From NCBI RefSeq assembly GCF_030285925.1, contig NZ_CP127251.1, positions 2,961,001 through 3,025,000 on the forward strand: DNA of 64,000 nucleotides, read 5' to 3'. The position numbers and the translations under genes were made by a program. Source of the stretch: Devosia sp. YIM 151766. GTDB taxonomy: Bacteria; Pseudomonadota; Alphaproteobacteria; Rhizobiales; Devosiaceae. Every line of letters starts with the position of its first letter. The stretch's first letter is position 1. Below are positions 8,898 to 17,390 of this stretch, one piece after another. The notes below the pieces were generated by a model, which was given only the letters and a program-made list of their open reading frames with translations, did no database searches and was not told the DNA's origin.

Positions 8898-9525
8898 GAG
8901 ATAGGACTTCCCTTTGAGCCTGGCAACCGAACAATAAAGTGACGTTTGGCCCGGGAGCGAAAAAATCCATGCCCCGACCTCGTGGTTCGAAGCTCACCAT
9001 GGGGTTTAAGGACGCCGGAGCATCACCGCAGCACCCCCTCCGCTTCGGCAGTGTTTACATCGGGCACTTCGAGCCAAATTGTCTCGGGACGTGAGACCCT
9101 TAGCCCCCTCCCCCTTGAGGGGAGGGCCGGGGTGGGGGTGCTGCGGTTCCTACACATCCGGGAGCCTGGTCCTGGCTCCGACACCCCCACCCTCAATCCC
9201 TCCCCTCAAGGGGGAGGGAGGCGCAGGAGTGACGAGCGGGAGGTTGGGCAATTGTGTGGCCCCCAAATCGCCCGGGGAGTAGAGCTATCGTCCGTGACGT
9301 GGATGGCGCCCCTCCCCGGATCGTCACCCTCGTGCTCGACACGAGGGCTCTTGCGGTGCCGGTAACGCCCTCGCGTCGAGCGCGAGGGTGACGAGTGGTG
9401 GTTGTGGGCAATTCCCGCACAATTTTCACGTAGACTTCATCCCCGGGTCCTCAAGGCAGGAGCCGCGCTGCAAATTTGCTCGGCCCGATCTTGAACCGGC
9501 GCCGGGCAGGACCATCTTAAGAGGC
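8898..9525. repeat. Gene-free spacer with long inverted repeats
   Basis: No convincing gene lies here. About 9099-9140 (GCCCCCTCCCCCTTGAGGGG and on) and 9181-9225 (its inverted form) make a long imperfect inverted repeat with arms of roughly 38 bases. A second set at 9329-9393 carries GTCACCCTCG/CGAGGGTGAC arms like those at 1389-1419. These look like mosaic REP-type elements. The left end is the ispG upstream region. Confidence 0.65.
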
Positions 9526-9825
9526 ATGATGAACAGGCTCCTCCCCCGCATTATCCTCTTCCGCAAGGAAGTCGTGCAGCTCTGGAAGGCTTTCTGGGCG
9601 CCCGAGACCCCGCTCTATCTCAAGGCGGCGACCCTGTTTGCCGCCTTCTACCTGGTCAATCCGTTCGACATCATCCCCGATGTCATCCCCCTGCTCGGCT
9701 GGGTCGACGATATCGTGCTGATCCCGCTGCTGGTCAGCTGGATCGTGGCGCGCCTGCCGGTGCCGGCCAAGGTCTATGCCGGAAAATACGGCCCGACGCT
9801 GGATGGCCGGGCGCGGCGGATGTGA
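9526..9825 (+). CDS. YkvA family protein (DUF1232)
   Basis: This 99-residue protein is of unknown function. It has the DUF1232 core: a hydrophobic helix (LKAATLFAAFYLVNPFDIIPDVIPLLG), where N-P-F-D-I-I-P-D is the family hallmark, followed by GWVDDIVLIPLLVSWI. Members are thought to be membrane-associated. The start at 9526 leaves MMNRLLPRIILFRKEV as an amphipathic lead; 9529 is equally possible. No operon partner is seen. Confidence 0.85.
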   Translation: MMNRLLPRIILFRKEVVQLWKAFWAPETPLYLKAATLFAAFYLVNPFDIIPDVIPLLGWVDDIVLIPLLVSWIVARLPVPAKVYAGKYGPTLDGRARRM

Positions 9826-10077
9826 TTCCGTGCAACCCCCCAGCCCATTTGACAAAATCTGGGATTTGGCCATGATAGCGGCCATGAACCGGGTTTTCGC
9901 AGTCACACGTCTGTTTGAAAGTCGTCTTCGCAAGGCAGGATGATTGCCTGGTGTTGCTACCTGCCCATGGGCAAGAGCGGCACCAGGATTTCGATCGCCA
10001 CCTCTCCTGATTTCCTGAACATGCCCATCGCGTCGCCTGCGCGCGACGATGACGCATGGCCTGAAAGAGACCTTGCC

Positions 10078-10287
10078 ATGACTTTCAAATATTCCGTGAC
10101 CCTTCCGATCAGCGGCAACAACAAGTTGCGCCGGTTCCGCGAATGGGCCGAAAGCCACCTGCCGGAACTGAGCTATAGCCTGCCGCCGCAGACCCCCGTC
10201 AAGACCGAGACCATGACCGTGCGGCTGCTGTCCATCACCGATCGCGCCCGGGTGCTCGAAACCTTCGCCAAGACGCCCTTTGCTTGA
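10078..10287 (+). CDS. Small hypothetical protein (69 aa)
   Basis: This 69-residue soluble protein of unknown function starts MTFKYSVTLPISGNNKLRRF and ends VLETFAKTPFA. GAAAGAGA lies 6-7 bases before the ATG. An in-frame ATG at 9940 would add a Cys-rich tail that looks non-coding. It is the first gene of a tight trio with the small CxxC protein and the Rnk-like protein, which suggests an operon. No family is recognised. Confidence 0.55.
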   Translation: MTFKYSVTLPISGNNKLRRFREWAESHLPELSYSLPPQTPVKTETMTVRLLSITDRARVLETFAKTPFA

Positions 10288-10304
10288 GCTGGAAAGGAGA
10301 TGAT

Positions 10305-10487
10305 GTGCAAGCCCTACGCTATTGCCGGTCCTGTTCCGGTCCCCGTCCACGCGCGTCGCGCCGCTGCCCGTGGTGCCACCGAAGCTATGGTGAGAACGCT
10401 TCACAGCCCGAACACCTGTTCGCCATCTATGACCGCGCCTCCATAAGCGGTCCGCCGGCGACGACCATGAGCGAGGAGCGGCAATGA
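10305..10487 (+). CDS. Putative small zinc-ribbon-like protein (60 aa)
   Basis: The start is GTG with AAGGAG five bases upstream. The protein begins MQALRYCRSCSGPRPRASRR and continues CPWCHRSYG, so CxxC and CxxC pairs are 13 residues apart, as in small zinc ribbons. Its stop overlaps the next start (ATGA), which supports real translation. An overlapping ATG frame at 10300 (48 aa) has the Shine-Dalgarno too close. The function is unknown. A role alongside the RNA-polymerase-binding neighbour is only a guess. Confidence 0.5.
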   Translation: MQALRYCRSCSGPRPRASRRCPWCHRSYGENASQPEHLFAIYDRASISGPPATTMSEERQ

Positions 10488-10945
10488 CGACGATTTCCCT
10501 GTCCGACTGGTCGCAATCGCCCGAAATCCTGGTCGGCGAGCAGGAGCATAAACGGCTCACCATCACCGCCATGACCGATGTGGGCGGCGCCGAGCGCATC
10601 GACTTCCTGCTCTATGAACTGGATCGGGCCCGGATCATGCGGGATGCGCTGCTGCCTGCCGATGTCATCCGCATCGGCAGCATCGTGCGTTACAAATCGC
10701 TGCCCGGCGAGGAACGCACCATCAAGCTGGTGCTGCCGGCGGACGAGCACCTGCCCGGCGGCTACCGGCTTTCGGTCACCTCGGCGCATGGCGCGGCGCT
10801 GCTCGGCTTGCGGCCCGGCCATATCATGACCTGGATCGACCCCGATAGCGGCACGCAGCGCATCAAGGTGCTCAAGGTCGCCAATACCGGGCCGCGGCCG
10901 ATAGAAGAGCCGGGTTCCGACGATCCCGGGCCGAGCGCGGCGTAG
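10484..10945 (+). CDS. Rnk/GreA-GreB C-terminal domain protein
   Basis: The 153-residue protein resembles Rnk, the nucleoside diphosphate kinase regulator. An N-terminal part is followed by a GreA/GreB C-terminal FKBP-like fold: IRIGSIVRYKSLPGEERTIKLVLPAD, then VTSAHGAALLGLRPGHIMTW. Rnk lacks the GreA coiled-coil and binds RNA polymerase without rescuing backtracked complexes. This protein has only a short N-terminal helix region, so the same probably applies. Its start overlaps the stop of the CxxC protein. Confidence 0.85.
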   Translation: MTTISLSDWSQSPEILVGEQEHKRLTITAMTDVGGAERIDFLLYELDRARIMRDALLPADVIRIGSIVRYKSLPGEERTIKLVLPADEHLPGGYRLSVTSAHGAALLGLRPGHIMTWIDPDSGTQRIKVLKVANTGPRPIEEPGSDDPGPSAA

Positions 10946-10956
10946 TCCGCCCCAAA

Positions 10957-11056
10957 GACCTCATGGAGAGCTTGTCGAACCATGAGGTCGCAGCCGCTGC
11001 ATTAACCGACCTCCTCCTTCGACATCCTGAGCTTGCCGAAGGGTCGGGATGAGGTC
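10957..11056. repeat. Palindromic elements with GAGCTTGTCGAA core
   Basis: Two hairpin elements lie between the Rnk-like gene and pyc. GACCTCATGG (10957-10966) pairs perfectly with CCATGAGGTC (10980-10989) around a GAGCTTGTCGAA loop. A second, imperfect palindrome at about 11007-11049 has GACCTCCTCCTTCGAC and a GAGCTTGCCGAA core. Both look like members of one dispersed family. The rest of the spacer to 11178 shows nothing else. Confidence 0.6.
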
Positions 11057-11178
11057 TGCGGGGTATCGGGGTGAGGGTCTTGAGAGCAGGGCCATCGCAT
11101 TGGCGTGGATGACGCCTTCCCTCGACGAATGGTGGTCTGAACCGCCGAATTTTGGTTTTGATCGCTCCGGGCCTTGTT

Positions 11179-14100
11179 CTATTCCAGCCGGACCAGCAGG
11201 TCCTTGGCGTCGATCTGGTCGCCGGGCTTGATCAAGAGCTCGGCCACCACCCCGTCGACCTCGGCATGGATGGCGGTTTCCATCTTCATCGCTTCGATCG
11301 AGCACAGCACGTCGCCGGCCGAGACCTTCTGGCCCTCATGCACGGCCAGGGTCGAGACCACGCCCGGCATCGGCGCGCCAACCTGCCTGGCATCGCCGGC
11401 AATGGCCTTGGCGCGGACCTTGACCTCGCCGGCCTTCAGCCGGTCGGGCACGATGATAGTGCGGGGCTGGCCGTTGAGATCGAAGAAGACGCGGACCTCG
11501 CCCTTTTCATTGGTCGGGGCGCGGCCCTGATAGGCGATAACCAGCGTCTTGCCCTTCTCGATATCGACGAACAATTCGTCGCCCTCATGCAGGCCGTAGA
11601 AATAGACCGGCGTCGGCAGGACTTCGGTGGGGCCGTAGCGCTCCTGGGTCTTTTCGAAATCAGCAAAGACCTTGGGATACATCAGGTAGGAGGCGAGGCG
11701 GAAATCGTCGATATCCAGGCCGGCCTCCTCGGCGATCTTGCGCCGCTCGGCTTCGAGATCCACATCGGGCAGATAGGAGCCGGGGCGCTCGCTCAGCGGC
11801 TTCTTGCCCTTGAGCACCTTCTTTTGCAGCGCCTCGGGAAAACCGCCCGGCGGCTGGCCGAGATCGCCGGCGAAGAAGCCGATGACGGAATCGGGGAAGG
11901 CGATGTCCTTATTGGGGTCTTCGACCTCGGCGCGGGTGATGCCGGCCGAGACCATGGCCAGGGCCATGTCGCCCACCACTTTGGACGAGGGGGTGACCTT
12001 GACGATATCGCCGAACATCTGATTGACGTCGGCATAGGTCTGGGCGACTTCGTGCCAGCGGGTTTCCAGGCCCAGCGAGCGCGCCTGTTCCTTGAGATTG
12101 GTGAACTGGCCGCCCGGCATTTCATGCAGATAGACTTCCGAGGCCCCGCCCTTGAGATCGCTCTCGAAGGCGCGGTACTGGGTGCGCACCGCTTCCCAAT
12201 AGAAAGAAATCTGGCGGATCGCCCGGGCGTCGAGCTGCGGATCGCGGGCATCGCCCTCGAGCGCCGCGACCAGCGAGCCCAGCGTCGGCTGGCTGGTGGT
12301 GGAGCTGAGCGCGTCCATGGCCGCATCGACCGCATCGACGCCGGCTTCCACCGCCGCCAGCACCGTCGCCGCCGACGCGCCGGACGTGTCGTGGGTATGG
12401 AGGTGTATCGGCAGGCCCACTTCTTCCTTGAGCACCGCAACCAGCTTCTTCGCCGCGGCGGGCTTCAACAGCCCGGCCATGTCCTTGATGCCCAGCACAT
12501 GGGCGCCGGCGGCTTCCAGTTCCTTGGCGAGGCCGACATAATATTTGAGGTCGTATTTGGCGCGATCAGGATCGAACAGATCGCCGGTATAGCAGATGGC
12601 GCCTTCCGCCACCTTGCCTTCTTCGACCACCGCGTCGATGGAGACCCGCATATTCTCGACCCAGTTGAGGCAGTCGAAAATGCGGAACACGTCGACCCCG
12701 CCCCGCGCCGCCTGGCGCACGAAGAACTTGACCACATTGTCGGCATAATTGGTGTAGCCGACGCCGTTGGAGCCGCGCAGCAGCATCTGGGTGAGGATAT
12801 TGGGCGCCCCTTCGCGCACTTTGGCCAGCCGCTCCCACGGGTCCTCGTTGAGGAAGCGCATGGCGACGTCGAACGTGGCGCCGCCCCAGCATTCGAGCGA
12901 GAACAGATCGGGCAGCCCGTCCCGATAGGCCTGGGCGATGCGGGTGATGTCGAAGCTGCGCATCCGCGTCGCCAGGAGCGATTGATGCGCGTCGCGCATG
13001 GTGGTGTCGGTAAAGAGGACCCGTTCCTGCGCCTTCATCCAGCGGGCCAGACCCTCGGGGCCGTCGCGCTCGAGAATCTGGCGGCTGCCGTCCACCATTG
13101 CCAGCGGCGGGAATTCGGGCACGATCGGCGCGGCGGCCTCCGCCGGCGGGCGCGGCCGGTCGCGCACTTCGGGATGGCCGTTGACGGTGACGTCGGCGAT
13201 ATAGCTCAACAGCTTGGTCGCCCGGTCCTTGAGCGGCTTGAAATTGAACAGGTCCGGCGTCGTGTCGATGAAGCGCGTCGTATAGCGGTTCTCGACGAAA
13301 TCGGGATGGGTGATGATGTTTTCGAGGAAGGCCAGATTGGTGGCGACGCCGCGAATGCGGAATTCGCGCAGGGCCCGATGCATGCGGGCAATGGCCTCGT
13401 CGGCGCTCGGCGCCCAGCAGGTGACCTTTTCCAGGAGCGGATCGTAATAGCGGGTGATGATCGCTCCCGCATAGGCGGTGCCGCCATCCAGACGCACCCC
13501 GAAGCCGGTGGCGCCGCGATAGGCGGTGATGCGGCCGTAATCGGGGATGAAATTATGCTCCGGGTCCTCGGTGGTGACCCGGCACTGGATGGCATTGCCG
13601 TTGAGGCGGATATTTTCCTGGGCCGGCACACCCGATTCCGGCGTGCCGATCACCGCGCCGTCCAGCATGTGGATCTGCGCCTTGACGATGTCGATGCCGG
13701 TCACCTCCTCGGTGACCGTATGCTCCACCTGGATGCGCGGATTGACCTCGATGAAGTAGAATTTGTCATTATCGGCATCCATGAGGAATTCGACCGTGCC
13801 GGCGCCGCGATAATTGGCGGCCTTGCCGAGCCTCACGGCAGCGTCGGTCAGGCTCTGACGCACTTCGTCGTTGAGATAGGGCGCCGGCGCGCGCTCCACC
13901 ACTTTCTGGTTGCGCCGCTGCACCGAGCAATCGCGCTCGTAAAGATGCACGAGATTGCCGTGTTCGTCGCCGATCAGCTGCACCTCGACATGGCGGGCGC
14001 GCTCGATCAGCTTTTCGAGATACATCTCGTCCTTGCCGAAGGCCGCCTTGGCCTCGCGCTTGCCTTCGGAGACTTCCGAAAGCAGCGACTTTTCGTCCAT

Positions 14101-14619
14101 GATCCGGCGCATGCCGCGCCCGCCGCCGCCCCAGCTCGCCTTGAGCATCAGCGGGTAGCCGATCTCGGCGGCCAGCTTCTTGATGGTCTCCGGATCGTCG
14201 GGCAGCGCCTCGGTGGCCGGCACCACCGGCACATCGGAGGCGATGGCCATATTGCGGGCGGCGACCTTGTTGCCGAGATCGCGCATGGTCTGGGCGCGCG
14301 GACCGATAAAAGTGATGCCGGCATCCTCGCAGGCATCGACGAATTCGGGGCTTTCGGCGAGCAGGCCATAGCCGGGATGGATGGCATCGGCCCCCGAAAT
14401 CCGGGCGATGCGGATATATTCCTCGATCTGGAGATAGGCCTCCACCGGCCCCAGCCCCTTGCCGATCAGATAGGCCTCGTCGGCCTTGAAGCGGTGCAGC
14501 GCCAGCTTGTCTTCCTCGGCGAAGACGGCGACCGTCTTCAGCCCGAGTTCGTTGGCGGCGCGAAACACGCGGATGGCGATTTCGCTGCGATTGGCGACGA
14601 GGATTTTCTTGATGGGCAT
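11179..14619 (-). CDS. pyc: Pyruvate carboxylase
   Basis: Pyc carboxylates pyruvate to oxaloacetate with ATP and bicarbonate, refilling the TCA cycle. At 1146 residues it is full length. It has an N-terminal biotin carboxylase/ATP-grasp part (residues ~1-455, with KASWGGGGRGMR and IQVEHTVTEE). The carboxyltransferase (HMGL-like) part spans ~530-800 (FTDTTMRDAHQSLLATRMR, LHTHDTSG). The allosteric/PYC_OADA region is followed by a C-terminal biotinyl domain with biotin-Lys in EAMKMET about 35 residues from the end. The long opposite-strand frame is a shadow. It stands alone. Confidence 0.98.
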   Translation of the reverse strand: MPIKKILVANRSEIAIRVFRAANELGLKTVAVFAEEDKLALHRFKADEAYLIGKGLGPVEAYLQIEEYIRIARISGADAIHPGYGLLAESPEFVDACEDAGITFIGPRAQTMRDLGNKVAARNMAIASDVPVVPATEALPDDPETIKKLAAEIGYPLMLKASWGGGGRGMRRIMDEKSLLSEVSEGKREAKAAFGKDEMYLEKLIERARHVEVQLIGDEHGNLVHLYERDCSVQRRNQKVVERAPAPYLNDEVRQSLTDAAVRLGKAANYRGAGTVEFLMDADNDKFYFIEVNPRIQVEHTVTEEVTGIDIVKAQIHMLDGAVIGTPESGVPAQENIRLNGNAIQCRVTTEDPEHNFIPDYGRITAYRGATGFGVRLDGGTAYAGAIITRYYDPLLEKVTCWAPSADEAIARMHRALREFRIRGVATNLAFLENIITHPDFVENRYTTRFIDTTPDLFNFKPLKDRATKLLSYIADVTVNGHPEVRDRPRPPAEAAAPIVPEFPPLAMVDGSRQILERDGPEGLARWMKAQERVLFTDTTMRDAHQSLLATRMRSFDITRIAQAYRDGLPDLFSLECWGGATFDVAMRFLNEDPWERLAKVREGAPNILTQMLLRGSNGVGYTNYADNVVKFFVRQAARGGVDVFRIFDCLNWVENMRVSIDAVVEEGKVAEGAICYTGDLFDPDRAKYDLKYYVGLAKELEAAGAHVLGIKDMAGLLKPAAAKKLVAVLKEEVGLPIHLHTHDTSGASAATVLAAVEAGVDAVDAAMDALSSTTSQPTLGSLVAALEGDARDPQLDARAIRQISFYWEAVRTQYRAFESDLKGGASEVYLHEMPGGQFTNLKEQARSLGLETRWHEVAQTYADVNQMFGDIVKVTPSSKVVGDMALAMVSAGITRAEVEDPNKDIAFPDSVIGFFAGDLGQPPGGFPEALQKKVLKGKKPLSERPGSYLPDVDLEAERRKIAEEAGLDIDDFRLASYLMYPKVFADFEKTQERYGPTEVLPTPVYFYGLHEGDELFVDIEKGKTLVIAYQGRAPTNEKGEVRVFFDLNGQPRTIIVPDRLKAGEVKVRAKAIAGDARQVGAPMPGVVSTLAVHEGQKVSAGDVLCSIEAMKMETAIHAEVDGVVAELLIKPGDQIDAKDLLVRLE

Positions 14620-14720
14620 CGAGTGCAGTTCCGAGCAAAAGGGGCGAAGGACCGCTGCCGGTCCGGCTCAGCAAATGAACGGAAGGGACGGTTGACCGCC
14701 CAACCGCCGCAATTCAGTTT

Positions 14721-15137
14721 TCAGGTCCGGCCGAGATGGCCGGCCAGGTGGCTCATGTCGTAGCCGGCTTCCGCCGCCTGGGTGATGATGTCCTCCACCG
14801 GAACATCCCCGGCCTGGCTCAGCGCCCAGAGCGTCGTCGAACGGGTGCCCGACCGGCAATAGCACAAGACCGGGCCATCGCTCCCCTCAAGCGCGGCCTT
14901 GGTCTCACGCACGAGATCGGGGGTTACCCCTTCCCGCCCCAGCGGAATGGCGGCATAGCCAAGTCCGGCGGCCTTGGCGGCCGCTTCGATTTCAGCGCCC
15001 GCAGGCTGGTCGGGGGCTTCGCCGTCCGGGCGGTTATTGACGATGGTGACAAAGCCAAGCGCCTTGAGCGTCGCCACGTCTTCCGGCTGGATCTGTCCCG
15101 AAACGCTGACGTGATCGTTGATCCGCTTCAATTCCAA
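14721..15137 (-). CDS. TIGR01244/DUF442-type phosphatase-like protein
   Basis: This 138-residue protein belongs to the DUF442 family, a dual-specificity-phosphatase-like fold also found as the N-terminal domain of Blh proteins. The P-loop CYCRSGTRS matches C-x5-R, with general-acid candidates before it. The opening KRINDHVSVSGQIQPEDVATLKALGFVTIVNNRPDGE is the family start. The TTG at 15137 is chosen because GAGGAG lies 7 bases upstream; the frame runs open to an ATG at 15233 but without a good site. In other bacteria relatives sit with sulfide-oxidation genes, but no such neighbour is here. Confidence 0.82.
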   Translation of the reverse strand: MELKRINDHVSVSGQIQPEDVATLKALGFVTIVNNRPDGEAPDQPAGAEIEAAAKAAGLGYAAIPLGREGVTPDLVRETKAALEGSDGPVLCYCRSGTRSTTLWALSQAGDVPVEDIITQAAEAGYDMSHLAGHLGRT

Positions 15138-15242
15138 GGCGCTGCTCCTCGTATCGGGATGGGCATTTGCGGCCCCGTTATAGCCACCGGCATCGCCGGG
15201 ATGCAACTCCCCGCGGCGCCGAGCCGTCATCATACTATCGCC

Positions 15243-16295
15243 TTAGCCTTCATTCGCCCCCGGCGTATAGCGGGCCAGGGCCTGAATCACCCGCCTGGCG
15301 GTGATGCGGCCGACCTGAACCCCCTGCTCATCGGTGACGCCGACCGATTGATGTTCGGCGAAATAGGGCAGCACGTCCTCGCAGCGGGCACTGACCGGCA
15401 CGGTGAACTGGCAGGGCTCGAATTCGCCCCGCTCCATGATGGTGCGGACATGGATGGCGCGGGCCTTGTTCACCTCGCGCACGAAATCCTCGATATGCTC
15501 GTTGGCCGGCTTGAGCACGATGTCTTCGGGACGGCCCTGCTGCTGCACCGCCCCGTCCCGGAGCACCGCGATATGATCGGCGATCTTGAGCGCCTCGTCG
15601 AAATCGTGGGTGATGAACAGAATGGTCTTGCCCAGGGTCTTCTGCAATTCCATCAACTGGTCCTGCATGCCGGAGCGGATCAGCGGGTCGAGCGCCGAAA
15701 ACGCCTCATCCATGAGGATGATGTCGGTATCGAGCGCCAGCGCCCGGGCCAGTCCGACGCGCTGCTGCTGGCCACCCGACAACTGGCGCGGCTGGCTCCG
15801 CTCATAGCCGGACAGGCCGACAAGCTCGATCCACTTGGCCGCCTGTTCCAGCCGTTCGGCCTTGCCGACCCCCTTGACCTCCAGCCCATAGGCGACATTG
15901 TCGATGACCGAGCGATGCGGCAGGAGGCCGAATTTCTGGAATACCATGGCGACGGTATTGCGCCGATAGGTCCGCAAATCCGCCAGGCTCATCTTGAGCA
16001 CGTCATTGCCCTCGACCAGGATTTCCCCCGCCGTGGGATCGATCAGCCGGTTGACGTGGCGGATCAGCGTCGACTTGCCCGAGCCCGACAGGCCCATGAC
16101 CACGAAAATCTGGCCCCGCGCGATATCGAGCGAGACATTGTCGAGCCCCACCACATGATTGGTTTCGGCCTGCACCTCGGCCTTCGACTTGCCGCTACGC
16201 AGCAATTCGAGCGCCGCCTGCGGCTGGCTGCCGAAAATCTTGGTGATGCCGCGCATCGAGATGGCGAGGTCGGTATTGATATCGATAGCGTTCAT
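15243..16295 (-). CDS. proV: Glycine betaine/choline ABC transporter ATP-binding protein
   Basis: This is the ATPase of a quaternary-amine importer (ProV/ChoV type). The 350-residue protein has the lead helix segment typical of the group (AALELLRSGKSKAEVQAETN), Walker A GLSGSGKST, signature LSGGQQQRVGLARAL and Walker B ILMDEAFSALDP. A shortened C-terminal part retains only a CBS-like remnant (VLPYFAEHQSVGVTDEQGVQVG). ProV of enterics is ~400 residues; the shorter form fits rhizobial ChoV. It follows proW directly. Confidence 0.92.
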   Translation of the reverse strand: MNAIDINTDLAISMRGITKIFGSQPQAALELLRSGKSKAEVQAETNHVVGLDNVSLDIARGQIFVVMGLSGSGKSTLIRHVNRLIDPTAGEILVEGNDVLKMSLADLRTYRRNTVAMVFQKFGLLPHRSVIDNVAYGLEVKGVGKAERLEQAAKWIELVGLSGYERSQPRQLSGGQQQRVGLARALALDTDIILMDEAFSALDPLIRSGMQDQLMELQKTLGKTILFITHDFDEALKIADHIAVLRDGAVQQQGRPEDIVLKPANEHIEDFVREVNKARAIHVRTIMERGEFEPCQFTVPVSARCEDVLPYFAEHQSVGVTDEQGVQVGRITARRVIQALARYTPGANEG

Positions 16296-17165
16296 TTAGC
16301 GCGCCTCCGCCAGGCCGATCCGGGCCTGGAGCTGTTTGCCGAAGGATTGGGTGATGCGATCGAAGATGATGGCCAGCACCACGATGCCGAGGCCGGCAAA
16401 GAGCCCACGGCTGACTTCCAGCCGCCCGATCCCCTGCAGCACCTGATAGCCCAGCCCCCCGGCCCCGATCATCGAGGCGATGACCACCATGGCCAGCGCC
16501 ATCATCGTGGTCTGGTTGACGCCGGCCAGGATGGTCGGCAGGGCCAGGGGAATCTGCACCCCGAACAGGCGCTGGCCCGGCGTGGTGCCGAAGGAGCGGC
16601 TGGCCTCCATCACCGCCGGATCGACCGAGCGCAGCCCCAGATCGGTGAGCCGCACCAGGGGCGGCGCCGCATAGACGATGGTGGCGAGCAGGGCCGGAAT
16701 CTTGCCCGGACCGAAAATCATCACCGTGGGAATGAGATAGACGAAGCTGGGCAGGGTCTGCATCAGGTCGAGGATCGGCGTCACCACCTGCCGCACCCGC
16801 AGCGAGCGGCTCATCCATACCCCGATGGGGATGGAGGCGACGATGACGGTGAGCGTGGCGGCGATCATCAGCGCCATAGTGGCCATGGCGTCGCGCCATA
16901 GGCCCATGACGCCGAGAAACAGCAGCGAGACCAGCACCAGGGCCGGCAATTGCCAGCGGCGCGTCGCCAGCCAGGCCGTGCCGACCAGAATGGCCATGAT
17001 CAGCCAGAAGGGCGTGGCGACGAGCAGGCGCTCGATGGCATTGAGCAGCATGAGCAGCGGATAGGCGGCGGCTTCGAGTTCACCGCCCCAATGGCGCACG
17101 ACCCAATTGAGGCCATCGTCAATGGCCCGGCGCAGCGGGCGGGTATCGATCAGTTCAGGAAACAT
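16296..17165 (-). CDS. proW: Glycine betaine/choline ABC transporter permease
   Basis: This inner-membrane permease (289 residues) has about six helices and the BPD_transp_1 domain. The conserved cytoplasmic loop is EASRSFGTTPGQRLFGVQIPLALPTILAGVNQTTMMALAMVVIA (EAA motif). The N-terminal segment has a helix pair before the transport core, as in ProW/ChoW. It directly abuts the ATPase gene (stop at 16296, ATPase start at 16295), and lies after the binding-protein gene with a hairpin in between. Confidence 0.93.
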   Translation of the reverse strand: MFPELIDTRPLRRAIDDGLNWVVRHWGGELEAAAYPLLMLLNAIERLLVATPFWLIMAILVGTAWLATRRWQLPALVLVSLLFLGVMGLWRDAMATMALMIAATLTVIVASIPIGVWMSRSLRVRQVVTPILDLMQTLPSFVYLIPTVMIFGPGKIPALLATIVYAAPPLVRLTDLGLRSVDPAVMEASRSFGTTPGQRLFGVQIPLALPTILAGVNQTTMMALAMVVIASMIGAGGLGYQVLQGIGRLEVSRGLFAGLGIVVLAIIFDRITQSFGKQLQARIGLAEAR

Positions 17166-17343
17166 GTCTTGGTTCTCTTTTTTGGAGCCGAGAAACGGGC
17201 TCTTTCGCCTCCCTGCCTTTAGAAGCAGGGATTGAGGGTGAGGGCTCTCGCCCCATTCACCGCTCTATTGCTATCGACCGGCGCCGGCCCTTGCCGTCCT
17301 CCTCGGGAAGGCGGGTTCGGGACCGGTTTTCGGAGCTGCCATT

Positions 17344-17371
17344 GAAAACGGCCGGGTCGAAACCCGGCCGT
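17344..17371 (-). terminator. Hairpin between binding protein and permease genes
   Basis: On the minus strand, ACGGCCGGGT and ACCCGGCCGT form a perfect 10-bp stem with a TTCG loop followed by TTTTC, 20 bases after the binding-protein stop. It is probably a partial terminator or 3' stabiliser that makes the binding protein more abundant than the membrane parts. Confidence 0.7.
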
Positions 17372-17390
17372 CGCAAGCAGCAGCTTCGGG

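Noticed and set aside
11152..14763. A 1203-residue open frame on the plus strand
   Set aside because: It mirrors pyruvate carboxylase on the minus strand; the translation is rich in His/Asp/Gly with no domain, as expected for an antisense frame in high-GC DNA.
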